From the NCBI GenBank assembly GCA_961205875.1, contig OY540815.1, positions 3,224,001-3,288,000 on the forward strand: DNA of 64,000 nucleotides. Direction: 5' to 3'. Of the stretch, positions 33,067 to 43,822 are shown one piece after another. Positions within the stretch are counted from its first letter, which is position 1, and the number at the start of each line of letters is the position of its first letter. Both the position numbers and the translations under genes were made by a program. The notes under the pieces were generated by a model, which worked only from the letters and a program-made list of their open reading frames with translations, did no database searches and was not told where the DNA came from. Source of the DNA: Sialis fuliginosa. Lineage: Eukaryota > Arthropoda > Insecta > Megaloptera > Sialidae.

Positions 33067-33235
33067 TGAATTACATACATATATCTAAAACTGAATTAGT
33101 TAAAAATCACTAGTTCATAATGAATAGTCACTATTTGAATTATGAACAATCATTTCTGAAGCTATAACAGAATCTAAGGTCATTATTTGATTTATTTTTG
33201 ATGTCAAAAACTGGAGTTATCTATAAAAAAACCAA

Positions 33236-35446
33236 TCTATATATATAAAGCTCAACGTGTCTCTGTCTGTCTGTCTATCTGTGTGTCTGTCCGTTAGTGC
33301 GCTTATTACTCAAGAACCACTTATCCGATTTACGTATTTTTTTTAATTCATAGGTACGTTCTCTGGCCAGGTTATAGGCTATATTTTGTTACGTTAGGTA
33401 AGATAACAACTAATTGTAAGCAGTGACGATAATAGTAAATCAAGTCGGAAAAAAAATTGCCGTCGGCGCGCTGTTTTGCAATACGCTGCCTAAACGGTTC
33501 AATATTGAACAAAATACTGTATTAAAGAATTGTGTAGAATCAAAAGATCTACAATAAAGTCCACGACGCCATATATCTAACTTTTGTATTTAAGCCATAA
33601 TGACTGCTTTTATGTTACAAAGAAAATTAAAAATATGTGGGTTATGTTTACGTGGACTTATGATCTGCAAAACATTAATCCTAATCGAAATAAATTATTT
33701 CATCGTCATAAGTACTTAATGTAGATATAATGTGCCCTTTACAGCATCCAATTTGGTTGTATAGTTTAGAAAATATCGAAATATATGTATATACGGGAAC
33801 ATATTATTCGCTCGATGACGACCCGTGTCGCGGCGTGCGGCAAGGAGAGAGCGTGCCAACTAGACGTTGGGCAGAGGGAACAGGCCGGTATTCTTTTGAT
33901 TGTCAATTGTTTATTTTGTTTTCAATAATTTAAATTTTAAATTTAAATAGAACAAAAATTATTTTTACTTTTTGTTCTGATTCGCTTTTGTTAGGTAGGT
34001 AATTTAAGTGTTGTTTGGTTTTTATTAGAAAAATATCTAGTCGTGTTTGTACTTAATTCAACTATACAGGATAGTTCAATAGTGCGTCCGGCTTTCCTAG
34101 CGCACTTCCCGTAGGAGATAGAAAAAAAGTTTGGTACATAATATTATTGGTTTGAAAAGATCAACGTCGTAAAATTATTTTCAACAATACAGGGTGTTCC
34201 ATTTTTGCGATATAACAAAAACAAAGATTTTTTTAAATAGAATACCCTGTAACGTTTTATGTCTTCCGATGTCATTTTTTAACCTCTACATAAACGTCTG
34301 CTCATTTTTTAATTTAGTGACAGTTTTGCCAAATTATAATTTTTTTCCGAAAAATAATCCATATTCAGGCTCAACTTTAAAAAATCGTAGCGACCTCGTT
34401 TTTTTTTGAAGCGATGAATTTTTTTAGCAATAATGTTAGTCCAGGTAAAGAGTAACATTTTGATAATAAACAATTTTAATTTAGTTCTACAGGGTATTAA
34501 TAAAAAAATGCCAAAGTTTGCAATCGTCAAAATGATAAAACTCATTTTTTCAAATGTGACTACCCTTTTTTTATTTCACTATTCAATGGGTTTTCTTCTC
34601 TTTTTCAATTTGTATAGGGGATATCTTATGTCTAAACCCCATACTTTCTGAGATATTCAATAATTTTCTCAAAAGTAACCATTTCACCACGTTTCTATGC
34701 ACCGAAGTAGGCCAAACAAATGCAAAATAAATGCGAAACAATTACAAAACAAATGCCGGTAAATTGACTTGTGCCTGGATGAAAATGGAATACATTTCGA
34801 ACATTTATTGTAGTATTTTATCTTTAATATATATTTTCAATTTTGTTACTTATCATAGTTTTTTGAATAAAATAAATAGTTTTATTACATAAGTATTATC
34901 CGTTTTAATTATAAAATTTAATCAAATGTTACATTGATACTTAAGTACTTACATTTTGGCATTTCTTTTGCATCAGTACAGCCTACTTCGGTGCATAAAA
35001 AAGTGTTGAATTGATTACTTTTGTGAAAATTATTGAATATCTCAGAAAGTATGGGGTTTAGACATAAGATATCCCCTATACAAATTGAAAAGGAGAAAAA
35101 AAACATCGAATAGTGAAATAAAAAAAGGGTTTTATCATTTTGAAGATTGCAAACTTTGGCATTTTTTTATTAATACCCTGTAGAACTAAATTAAAATTTT
35201 TTATTATCAAAATGTTACTCTTTACCTGGACTAACAATATTGCTAAAAAAATTCATCGCTTCAAAAAAAACGAGGTCGCTACGATTTTTTAAAGTTGAGC
35301 CTGAATATGGATTATTTTTCGGAAAAAAATTATAATTTGACAACACTGTCACTAAATTAAAAAATGAGCAGACGTTTATGTAGAGGTTAAAAAATGACAT
35401 CGGAAGACATAAAACGTTACAGGCGAAGCCGCGCGGGCCCAGCTAG
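33236..35446 (+). mobile_element. Helitron family 1, long copy with inserted foldback
   Basis: It starts TCTATATATATAAAGCTC after an A and ends GCGCGGGCCCAGCTAG before a T. These are the 5' TC, GC-rich subterminal hairpin (GCGCGGGCCC) and CTAG-T signatures of Helitrons, and A/T flanks fit their target. The first 830 bp match the inverted sister at 40,287-41,126 (CGTTAGTGCG, ACCACTTATCCGATTT, CAGTGACGATAATAGTAAAT). After 34,065 the match stops and a foldback follows. No helicase is present. The 67-codon frame at 33,730-33,933 includes a CG-rich block that the sister keeps in part. Confidence 0.8.
34187..35422. mobile_element. Foldback inside the Helitron
   Basis: The left side starts TACAGGGTGTTCCATTTTTG; arms from 34,247 (CTGTAACGTTTTATGTCTTC) mirror the right arm ending ACATAAAACGTTACAG (35,422). 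Arms are about 490 bp with a unique centre near 34,745-34,955. The right arm stops about 60 bp short of a full mirror, exactly where the Helitron 3' tail (GCGAAGCC) begins. Five modest frames here (34,194-35,400) are mirror copies of one another and not genes. Confidence 0.78.
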
Positions 35447-35937
35447 TTCATTATATAAAAGATAAATAGAAAATCATCATACATGACAATAATCTCTCAA
35501 TCATTCATAACCCAACTTCAATGTCAATAATGAATAATAATTATAATAATTAAATAATAATTATTATAGACTAATTTATGAAAGAATAAAAATTAATGTG
35601 AAAAGTTTATTGCAAACACACTAGTCACGATATAGGTATTTGTATTTAAATTTTATAATTAGAGAGTCCCCCACCCCTCTAATTTCTAAACTATGGATTC
35701 AAAAAATCTAAAATAAATCAGTTTATAAAAAAATTGAAATAAATCTTTTTAAAAAAACGTAATGACTAGGAACCCTATAATGTGTGTGCCCAAAACGCAC
35801 TTGGCCGTTTTATTTATATTTTAAATTATTTATTTATTTTTGAGTAATTTTTGTTTAAACACGCTTTAATAAAAGCTGGACCTGTTATTTCCACATGTTA
35901 TAAGCAAATCTTACAACTCACTTTTCACCCACTTCTA
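35447..35937 (+). repeat. Family D 3' fragment within AT-rich DNA
   Basis: Positions 35,660-35,822 hold the 3' part of family D (CCCCACCCCTCTAATTTCTA, TAGGAACCCTATAATGTGTG, AACGCACTTGGCCG). The remaining sequence on both sides has no supported feature. Confidence 0.6.
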
Positions 35938-36467
35938 ATAGGCATGATGCCAGTAACAAAGTATCACTGAAATTATGATTTTAAATAATGAAATAAATTA
36001 AAACGATTCTAAAAAATGTATTTATTTTTATATTAAAAGCGAGATTAATATGATTTTTGTTAAAATAAAAACGCAAAATACAGCAATCCGCCATGTTTGA
36101 TAAAACACCAGTCAGAGTGGATGACGTCACGGCTATGTAAACGTCATTGTTGTTTCATGTTTATAAAATATTTTGTGGTTTTAAATTATCAATTTGCTCA
36201 GTTTTGTGTTACCAAAAGTAAAACAGAGAAACATTAGCGATGGAACAAGGATTTATTATAGTTGACAAGGAGTGTTTACATAGACGTGACGTCAAAAATG
36301 CGCCATGATACCAGCGAGCGTTTTGGCGTCTAATTCAAAATTAGTTTTAAAAGGGTCAATTTTTGTGATTAAACCTTTATTTTCTGCAGAAATAAGCATT
36401 TTTTTGTAAATAAGAGACACGTAAGATCATCATAAAATAGTTTTAAAAAATTAGACATCATTCCTAT
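35938..36467 (+). mobile_element. MITE L, copy 2 (longer)
   Basis: It matches 18,464-18,926 almost throughout, adding GACAAGGAGTGTTTACATAG-context sequence and TGATTAAACCTTTATTTTCT. The left ATAGGCATGATGCC is intact; the right end is mutated (GACATCATTCCTAT). It carries TGACGTCA at 36,122-36,129 and a second GTGACGTCA near 36,287. It lacks the outer foldback arms that flank copy 1, which confirms that L is an independent element. Confidence 0.78.
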
Positions 36468-37228
36468 TGTCGTATTGATTTAACCCTTTGCAAACCTATG
36501 TAATTCTGAAGACAATACAATGATATAATACCATGTATGTATGTATGATAATGAAGGCGGGAGATTGTCATAGGAACTCCTCAATCGCCAACAATAAGCC
36601 CAAGCGTGTTTTTTTTAAAACTATGTTTTTTATATTAAATGGCTAGATATAATTAATAATATAATTTTATTATGTATACCCAATTGTGTTTGACATGCGT
36701 GTTTGCGTTTCCTATAAAATTATGTCATCGTTAACTCATTTTCAGTAAAAATATCAAAAGTTTTCCTCAACTTTGTCAATTTAGGTGAATATAAACCGAG
36801 AAAATTCGTGATAATGTGGCGTTCTAGTACATATTTTATGTACATATTTCGTAAATTGGCGTAAGAATATAAAATCTAAAAAAATTAAAATTTAGAGCAC
36901 CGAATTTTTTTTTTTTTTTTATAAATAATTATACAGTCTCAAGAAACCATTTTGACGTATCAGCGACACTCCATTTGAGAACCACTGTAGTAAAGTTTGT
37001 ATAAAAAATATCAGATAAATTCACTCGATGAAAGCATATATTTTTAGCTTTATAACGTTGTTTAGTTTTGATATACATATCTATTACCTATTTGTTTGAC
37101 ATTATTTGTTGTAAACTAACCTAACCTAAATCCAACATATTAATTAATAAAAAGTTAGATCTAGAAATTATAATCAATGATTTAGATTATTCTAGATACA
37201 TGAATCGTTTAGATCTCAACGATTTTTA
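36468..37228. other. No gene seen
   Basis: AT-rich. A T-run occurs at about 36,906-36,920. AACCTAACCTAA near 37,118 is too short to be telomeric. Confidence 0.45.
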
Positions 37229-37770
37229 AGGTTCCGAAGAAAACTAGGAACCCTAATAGGTTCGCTCTGTTCGTCTGTCTGTCTTCTGTATGTCAGATTT
37301 TTGATAAAACTATTTTTTAGATCCACCTCTCATAGACTGAAAAGTGTACTCTTTTTTCACATACTCTATCATTAAATAGGTCCCCTTAAATGCAACAAAA
37401 ATGTTTTGGGGCCTTTTGATTTTAACCCTTCAGTCACGAGATATTTGTTTTCAAAGTCGTTATTAGAGCACCCCCCCTCTAAATTTTTAAACTATCGATG
37501 CAAAAAATCTAGGATGTATCTTTTAATAAGTACTTTTAATGAAAATTATAACGAACACTGTAGCAAAAATAGTTTATGAAAAATTTTGAAATAACTTTCT
37601 TATAAATCTTCATACGAACACGTACACTTTTATAGAGATTTCATCTTTTGTCAACATGAAATAGCTCTTGATTGGTATTATCAAGTATATAATATTAGTT
37701 GAAGAGAATGTTAGTGACAATGGCAACGGAACTCTATCTTGTGCGTGTCCAACACGCACTTGGATATTTT
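37229..37770 (+). repeat. Family D repeat, near full length
   Basis: This is the only copy with both ends: AGGTTCCGAAGAAAACTAGG at the start, a TCTGTCTGTCT tract, TCATAGACTGAAAAGTGTAC, AACCCTTCAGTCACGAGATA and CCCCCCCTCTAAATTTTTAA. It ends GTGCGTGTCCAACACGCACT, then TGG. Its 3' hairpin (GTGCGTGTCCAACACGCAC) is a 6-8 bp stem. About 540 bp, no coding frame. The class is uncertain, possibly SINE-like or Helitron-like. Confidence 0.7.
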
Positions 37771-38101
37771 ATTTAGTACCTGAGTATTGAGTTAGTGAAT
37801 TATAAATCAGAAAACAAAATAATTATTTTTAATAGATAGATTGAAGACAATAATGTGATTTGTTTTAGTACCACTGTTTTATACATATCGTAAATGTCGT
37901 GTATGTAAACTGGTTGTCTGACGGAGATTGAAAATGGGCGTGAATACGTTGTTTGGTGAATGCGAGTATAAATCGTTCTAGATAAGTTCTAGATTACTTT
38001 AATGTATATTGAATTTGCATTTTTTTTTTATTTGGAAAAATAAATAAGTATTGCTAACCTTGAATAATCCGACCATTTATAAACGATTGGTTTTTGTTTT
38101 T
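37771..38101. other. No feature seen
   Basis: AT-rich sequence between two repeats. Confidence 0.4.
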
Positions 38102-38598
38102 ACTTCCATGTTCCGAAAGAAATGGAAGTACCTATTGTATACCGTCGAAAAATTGTGTCCAAGATAAGAACAGATTCTGATTGTTCTATCTTCAAAACGG
38201 CTGTGCGTGTGTTTGTGCGTCTGAATGTAGAATTTTCTTTCGTTGACGATAACTACTGTAAAAATGTAACGCTTTGAATTATTTTTGGGGAAAATGTTTG
38301 TCTCGGTAAGTACTCCAGGTGCTAATCGGATTAAGGGTTTTAGAAATATTCGTAATTTTATACCTTTTAAGGTCTAAAAAGTGAATGTTGCGAGTATTAT
38401 CTCACTTATTTTGATAAAACTTGATACATTTGCAGTTCAATTGAACCTAAAGGTCATTATTTTTTTGTAAACAGCCATTAAAGGAGTGAAAATCACCCTC
38501 GAAATTTGAATTTTTAATTCATGTTGCCTTGGAAACAAATGCAACTATTAGAAAACTAATAAAAATAGAGTTTTAGTGCGTTTTTAGAACATGGAAGT
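38102..38598. mobile_element. MITE candidate with ACTTCCATGTTC ends
   Basis: ACTTCCATGTTC at 38,102 is exactly mirrored by GAACATGGAAGT at 38,587. The left end also contains a small inner palindrome (ACTTCCATG ... ATGGAAGTAC). The interior resembles other dispersed repeats (CGTGTGTTTGTGCGTCTG). No convincing target duplication was seen. Confidence 0.5.
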
Positions 38599-39132
38599 CA
38601 TGTATGGTTCTCCATACAGATTTTTTTTATTTCAGAAACTTTTAAATATCGATTTAAAAAATAAATACTAAAACTGATGATACATAATAATTTTTTTTAT
38701 GTTCAATATTCCCACTGCTATAACATTTTTAGTGTTTCGTACCTCAAAATGAAAAAAACGGAAACTTTATATGTTGTCCGTCTGTCATTTTGACGTGAAT
38801 AACGTCTAGTGTTTCACACTAGCCAGATACTGGGGTAGGGGGTATTTCAGAAACTTGATGTAACGTTTGCAGGGTGATCTAAAACCACTGAATAACTCAG
38901 AAACTTAAAGTCCGACTAATTTTAATAAATTAAAAACTTCATATAAAAAAAATGTATTTCGTATTTCCACGATTTCGCCTGTAAATATTAATTAATTTAA
39001 TTGAAAAAAAAACAGACTTTTTAATTTTATTGATATTAATCTATTTATAGTTTATTAGTTAGGAGATTTTATAGACAAACAAACGCGCAGTGATCATAAT
39101 AAATTTACAATCAGTATATCTCGACACTCAGG

Positions 39133-39848
39133 CAGTGGCGGATTTACACATTTTCCGCCCCTACCGACCTCTACAATTCGATACCCTAGTTCACAATCAT
39201 ATTAATTACAATTTTTTTGTCAATGAAATTGTAACTTTATGATTTGTGCACTATCGTCTTAATTACACCACCTTTTTCCCGTAATTAGTATGATTGTGAA
39301 CTAGGAGATCGATGTGTCAGTTTCAAGATTATTTTTACAACCCAACGATTTAGTTAAGATTGCACAAGATATAGTTTTTGGGTATATTTCAGAGCTAATA
39401 AAAGCTCAATCATGTACTAGTACCTACTACTAATAAGGCGGAGTAAGGTATGCGTTAATACTACTTACACAATAATGTACATTCGGTAAACGTAATTAAA
39501 TAATTTTTATTGCGCTTACTTACAGTTTAAAAACAATATATTCAATTATCTGGTAATAATCCGGCTGATGATGACGATGAAATTCAATTAATTAAGTTAT
39601 GAAAGTTTTACAATACCTTTTTGCGCGATTTTCTATTCGCAAAATCATCAATTATATCGTCGTATGAAATCTTGTCCTTTAGTTCTGACTTGAGCGAAGC
39701 CGCGCGGGCCCAGCTATTTTAGGTATATAAATATGAATCATTTTAATTTCTGTAAGACAAAAACAAAATGTTGTTCCCAAATTTGCCGCCCCTAAAATCT
39801 GCCACCCTAGACTCCAGCTTACTCAGCCTGCTGGCAAATCCGCCACTG
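39133..39848. mobile_element. hAT element, 716 bp, perfect 8-bp duplication
   Basis: CACTCAGG lies at 39,125-39,132 and 39,849-39,856. The ends CAGTGGCGGATTTACAC and AAATCCGCCACTG are inverted, with CCGCCCCTA blocks just inside both. The orthologous site in family X copy 1 is empty. The interior holds a Helitron family 1 3' end (near 39,687-39,713) and no transposase frame. Confidence 0.9.
39687..39713 (+). repeat. Helitron family 1 3' end inside the hAT element
   Basis: GCGAAGCCGCGCGGGCCCAG, then CTATT, repeats the 3' end of 33,236-35,446, with a mutated final base (CTAT for CTAG). The 5' boundary of this piece was not found; sequence from about 39,420 may belong to it. Confidence 0.6.
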
Positions 39849-40007
39849 CACTCAGGGCAGCTATTACGTTGGTTTTTCAAGTTATAAATCTCGATTAGAT
39901 CTACGAGGTGCAAGTGCAAATCAAAACATTTAACCAGTTTCAGTGACTGAAAAATATTATATAATAAAAAAAATCAGAATGTCGGCTGAAACACGCGAAA
40001 ATACCTG

Positions 40008-40145
40008 CATGAAATATTAAAAACGCATAGCATTGGAAAGATCGTCTCAGCAGCTATCGGAAAATATACCATTACCAGTAGCTGACGGGGTCAGGAGGTA
40101 CAGGATACGCAAGCACATCATGAGTCTGAGTTTTATTTAACCCCA
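40008..40145 (+). pseudogene. Decayed sister of the family X coding segment
   Basis: It reads HEILKTHS and, after a stop, TQAHHESEFYLTP, against YEILKTHS and TQAHHGSEFYLTP in copy 1. One in-frame stop and at least one frameshift show it is not functional. The protein family is unknown. Confidence 0.5.
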
Positions 40146-40286
40146 CGCGACCTTAGATTTGGATTATTAAATTCAACTCCTGAAAAGAAACCTGAATATA
40201 CCTGCCGTAACAACAAAATGGTAGAAAATATAGGTCACTGAAATAAAATAAAATTCACTATTAGTAAATTGTCCGTTTATTAACCA

Positions 40287-41126
40287 TTAGCTGTACCCGC
40301 GCAGCTTCGCCTACGTTAACTACGGAATTATTGTTTAGGATTCGTGAAAACTATAGTTGAATTAAGTACAAACACGATTAATTATTATCGTTATAATAAC
40401 TAATCATAACCTAAATTACTAAAAAAAACGAATCAGAACAAAAATTACAAATAATTTTTGTCCTGTTTAAATTTAAAAGTTAATAATTGAAAACAAAGTA
40501 AACAACTGCAGGCCGAGCGCAAAATCTTCCTTCTGCCCCGCGACACTTCATCGTAGTTCGCGCGAATTACCGCGAATAATATGTTACTGTATATATATTT
40601 CAAGTTATTTCCTAAACCAAAAGACCAAATTGGATGCTGTAAAGAGCAAATTATATCTACATTAAATACTTATGACGATGAAATCATAATTTGATGAGGA
40701 TTAATGTTTTGCAGGTCATAAGTCCACGTAAACAGAACCCAATTTTTTTTAATTTTCTTTGTAATGTAAAAGAAGTCATAGTGGCTTAAATATAAAAGTT
40801 AGACATATAGTGTCGCGGACTTTATCTTAGATCTTTTTATTCTACACAGTTCTTTAATACATTATTTTATTCAATATTGAACGGTTTAGGCAGCGTACTG
40901 CAAAGGGCGCGCTGGTGGCAAACTTTTTTCCGACTTGATTTACTATAATCGTCACTACTTAGTTTGTTACCTAACGTTACAAAAGATAGCCTATAACCTG
41001 GACAAAAAACTTACCTATGAATTAAAAAAGAAGCCAAGTAAATCGGATAAGTGGTTTTCGAGTGATAAACGCAGTAACGGATAGACAGACAGACAGAGAG
41101 ACGTTGAGCTTTATATATAATAAGGA
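40287..41126 (-). mobile_element. Helitron family 1, 840-bp copy, minus
   Basis: On the minus strand it starts TCCTTATTATATATAAAGCT after A and ends GCTGCGCGGGTACAGCTAA before T. It matches 33,236-34,065 through CCGTTACTGCG, AATCAAGTCGGAAAAAAG and GTTTAGGAAATAACTTG. It then keeps the authentic 3' region (ATAATTCCGTAGTTAACGTA), which shows what the long copy lost or had interrupted. It is non-autonomous. Confidence 0.8.
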
Positions 41127-41732
41127 TGATAAGTTTAGAATAAACGTTAATCATGGTTTATAAATAGACGGTTAACTCTACATAAATATTACTGCACCTT
41201 TGACCTTTTAAATTTATATTTACGTTATAGTTTTTTGTTAAAAGTTTTAATTGTTGTATACTTTTAATTAAAATCATGTATAAATAATATAGAAACGTAC
41301 GTGTATTAGAATTGAAATCAATTAACTAAAAAAAACCATTGATACAAAAAATATTGTATAATCAAACGTTATGTTAAAATGTTTACGCTCTGTTGAAAAT
41401 TCTGTAAACAAATATTTAAGCCTAGACCAATTGTATATTTTTTGTTTGAAATTGTAAATAGAAACAAATATAAAATCGCGAATATTATATATAAAAAATC
41501 AAATGAAATTTTTTATATTTATATCTAGATCTATTCAAAGATAAACGGAAATCTAATACCTGCATATAGGGGTTCTGATTTTATAAAAGAGTGATCGAAA
41601 AGATAAATCTATAAATATATAACTTTGATATTATGGAGAAATATAATATAGGAATATTGTTTTACATTTATTGTTCTACTGAATTTTTATGAATACGATA
41701 CCCTTATAGAAGTCGCCATATACTCGCTGATA
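41127..41732. other. No feature seen
   Basis: AT-rich sequence, no supported frame or repeat. Confidence 0.4.
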
Positions 41733-41980
41733 TCCGCGGCTTCGCTCGCATGGATTTCGAAACTATTTACTACACTTCATACGTGACAGGGGGCGAAATA
41801 TAAATTGTTCTTTTGTTTTGCGTTTTATTCATTATACAAAATCGTACATATCTTGGTTCCTTTACGAGATACGGGGTCCCCCCCCTAAAACTCCCTCCCC
41901 CGTAGTATTTTTCCCACCGCATCGAATTAAACTAATACCAACGTGACAGGGGATGAAGTAAAAAAAAATTTCCTCCAAAA
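41733..41980 (-). repeat. Helitron-2 3' fragment, minus
   Basis: CCGCGGCTTCGCTCGCATGG and GATTTCGAAAC are the reversed 3' end. ACAGGGGGCGAAATAT, CGTACATATCTTGG and CATCGAATTAAACTAAT-type text are reversed internal units of 21,090-21,781. Confidence 0.6.
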
Positions 41981-42257
41981 AATATCGACTTTTGAAAATG
42001 TGACGTACTTTTTTCAAAAACTATTAAAGATAGGGTAAAACTACAAGATATCAACAGTTTTATGGAAAAATGTATGAAATTTATATAAAAAAATATTTCG
42101 CTACAAAAAAATTTTGTTTAAATAATTTTTATTTATTTACAAAATTTAAATTGAAAATTTGGGGGACATGTCGACTCTGAATTTTTAAAATATATTATAT
42201 ATTATATATTATAATGTAATAATATTATAATGTAATATACAATCGCATCTATGCACT
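41981..42257. other. Low-complexity TA-rich stretch
   Basis: TATATTATATATTATATAT and ATAATATTATAATG-type sequence at 42,188-42,240. No gene was found. Confidence 0.5.
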
Positions 42258-42346
42258 TTTAGAAGAACCCCGAAGATGTTCACTGCAATGTGTGACGAAA
42301 CGTTGGCCGGTATCAACGCGGCTTGCACCCAGAAGCCAAGATCCGC
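42258..42346 (+). repeat. Family K repeat, single arm
   Basis: CACTGCAATGTGTGACGAAA, then CGTTGGCCGG and GCTTGCACCCAGAAGCCAAG, match the right arm of 57,586-57,786. The left arm is absent. Confidence 0.7.
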
Positions 42347-42839
42347 AATGTATACAATCGTCTTGTAATCTATATTAATTATACATGTCCAGATATTATG
42401 TATTATGTGGTTAGTTTAACTATTATATGTATAACCATACCTTATTAACTGCATTATATTGATTGATATAACTACTATATGTATTTTTATTATACCGCTT
42501 TCTCGTTTAAAGGAGTACAGGGCACGGGAAAATTACATTAATAATTCAATTTAAAAGCAATCGACGAGCCATTTACTTTGAGTGAGGTGTAACCATAGCA
42601 CATTCCGATCCACGCTAAAATATCGACAATTAATTTATGTTTGGTCTTAAATATATCTGAAGAAATAATTAGTGCACTTTATTTGAAACATTATAATGTG
42701 TTGAAATGGAATTTTATTTACGTTTAGTTTGTTTACATGTTTAATTCTCACGTAGACTGTTATGTTTTTATTAGAAAGTATTTAGACTATAAAGAGTTTA
42801 TCTACTTGTTATCTATGTACACTAAAATTTTGGTAATTT
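42347..42839. other. No feature seen
   Basis: AT-rich sequence without recognised elements. Confidence 0.4.
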
Positions 42840-43385
42840 TTTATGGTTCTGTTTGTCTGTTTGTTCCTTTTTCTCAGAAACGGTTAAAGGAATCAAATTG
42901 AAACTAACCACCCATTATAACTAATATTTATACCCTATTTACACATGCGCCCTTTTGAGTAGCTGTAAAAAACATTTCCTTTTATATTCTTAGTTAGTTA
43001 GTTGAAGTGTTTTAGTGTGATATCGTAAGTTATAACGAATCAAATGCAGCGTTTAATACCAAATACAGCCTTATAATCCTTTAAAAATATCAATTCAATA
43101 AAAAGATACGGCCTTTATTTTGAGAGTCACTGACCGATCATCGAAACCTTAAGGGTGCTTCCCGTTGACCTAGAATCATGAAATTTGACATGAAGGAAGG
43201 TCTCATAGTATAAGTAAAAATCCGAAAATCATTAATTTTGCGGTTCTTTTCATACAGAGCGTCTACGTAAAGACACCTGCACACAAAGACGCCTTGGAAA
43301 TGGGGTTCATTCTATTGTCAATAATTAAGTTTTATATGACGGTACGGAACCCCCAGGGCGCGAGTTCTACTCGCACTTATCCTTT
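42840..43385 (+). repeat. Family I interspersed repeat
   Basis: It starts near ATGGTTCTGTTTGTCTGTTT. The interior contains ACCTAGAATCATGAAATTTG and ACAAAGACGCC, and the tail is TGACGGTACGGAACCCCCAG, then GGCGCGAGTTC and ACTCGCACTT. From memory this CG-rich tail resembles a common interspersed repeat of Lepidoptera. No coding frame is present. Confidence 0.5.
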
Positions 43386-43545
43386 TGCTTTCTCGCCATA
43401 TCGAAGATAAGACAAGCTTTGTGATCGTTTTAAAATGGGAAAAATTATACACTTTTCGTTCCATGTTAGTCTGTCTGTGTCTGTCCTCTGAATCCTTGTC
43501 ACACGCATAACTCATGAACCACTGAACCGTTATTATTGAATTTAT
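43386..43545 (+). repeat. Family C repeat, truncated
   Basis: GACAAGCTTTGTGATCGTTT, TCTGTCTGTGTCTGTCC, CACACGCATAACTCATGAAC and CACTGAACCG identify it. It stops before the CTTGAGGAC block. A 65-codon minus frame here is antisense to the repeat. Confidence 0.65.
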
Positions 43546-43599
43546 TATATTAAATTAAAAGCTAAAAAATAAATACTCAGCAATCACAAAATTTTCAGA

Positions 43600-43822
43600 T
43601 TTGTATGACTAAGAGCGCTCCCCTCTTCTACTTTTTAAACTATCAATGCAAAAAATCCAGAATGTAGCTTTTAGTTAGTACTTTCAATGAAAATTATAAC
43701 GAATACTGTAGCTAGATAGTTTATAAAAAAAATTGAAATTACTCTTGTTTATAAATCGTAATGCAATGACTACGGAAACCTATCATGTGCGTGCCCAACA
43801 CGCACTTGGCCGTTTTATTGTA
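43600..43822 (+). repeat. Family D repeat, 3' half
   Basis: GAGCGCTCCCCTCTTCTACT, TTTTAAACTATCAATGCAAA and GTGCGTGCCCAACACGCACT, then TGGCCG, match the second half of 37,229-37,770. Confidence 0.7.

Larger units (their letters stand above)
32265..33085. mobile_element. Foldback-like element built on 38-bp palindromes
   Basis: Clusters of one palindromic module lie at each end, inverted relative to each other. The module is GGC + ATTCTATAGAAT + TCCTAGG + a second ATTCTATAGAAT + GCC, 38 bp. Modules occupy 32,287-32,324, 32,929-32,966 and 33,029-33,066, with a half module near 32,372-32,392. They are joined by GGCAATGTATGAAAT and CTTTGCCTGAAAT-type phrases. Between them, a direct repeat of about 55 bp (32,680 and 32,794) shares TTGTTATTTTTACAATAAGG-type text. 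Repeated subterminal palindromes could be transposase-binding sites; that is inference. The class is unknown. Confidence 0.6.
38735..40150 (+). repeat. Family X repeat, copy 2, interrupted by a hAT element
   Basis: After TGTTTCGTACCTCAAAATG (possibly another repeat's end) it matches copy 1 from TTGACGTGAATAACGTCTAG. The match continues through GATCTAAAACCACTGAATAA, a hAT insertion at 39,133-39,848, TAGATCTACGAGGTGCAAGT and the decayed coding-like segment. It lacks the inner duplication of copy 1. Confidence 0.7.

Noticed and set aside
34194..35400. Cluster of five frames on both strands of 61-78 codons
   Set aside because: They are mirror-image readings of the two arms of one foldback; some even share the same peptide on opposite strands.
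37112..37130. CCTAA-type repeats suggesting insect telomeric sequence
   Set aside because: Only two units, inside ordinary AT-rich DNA.
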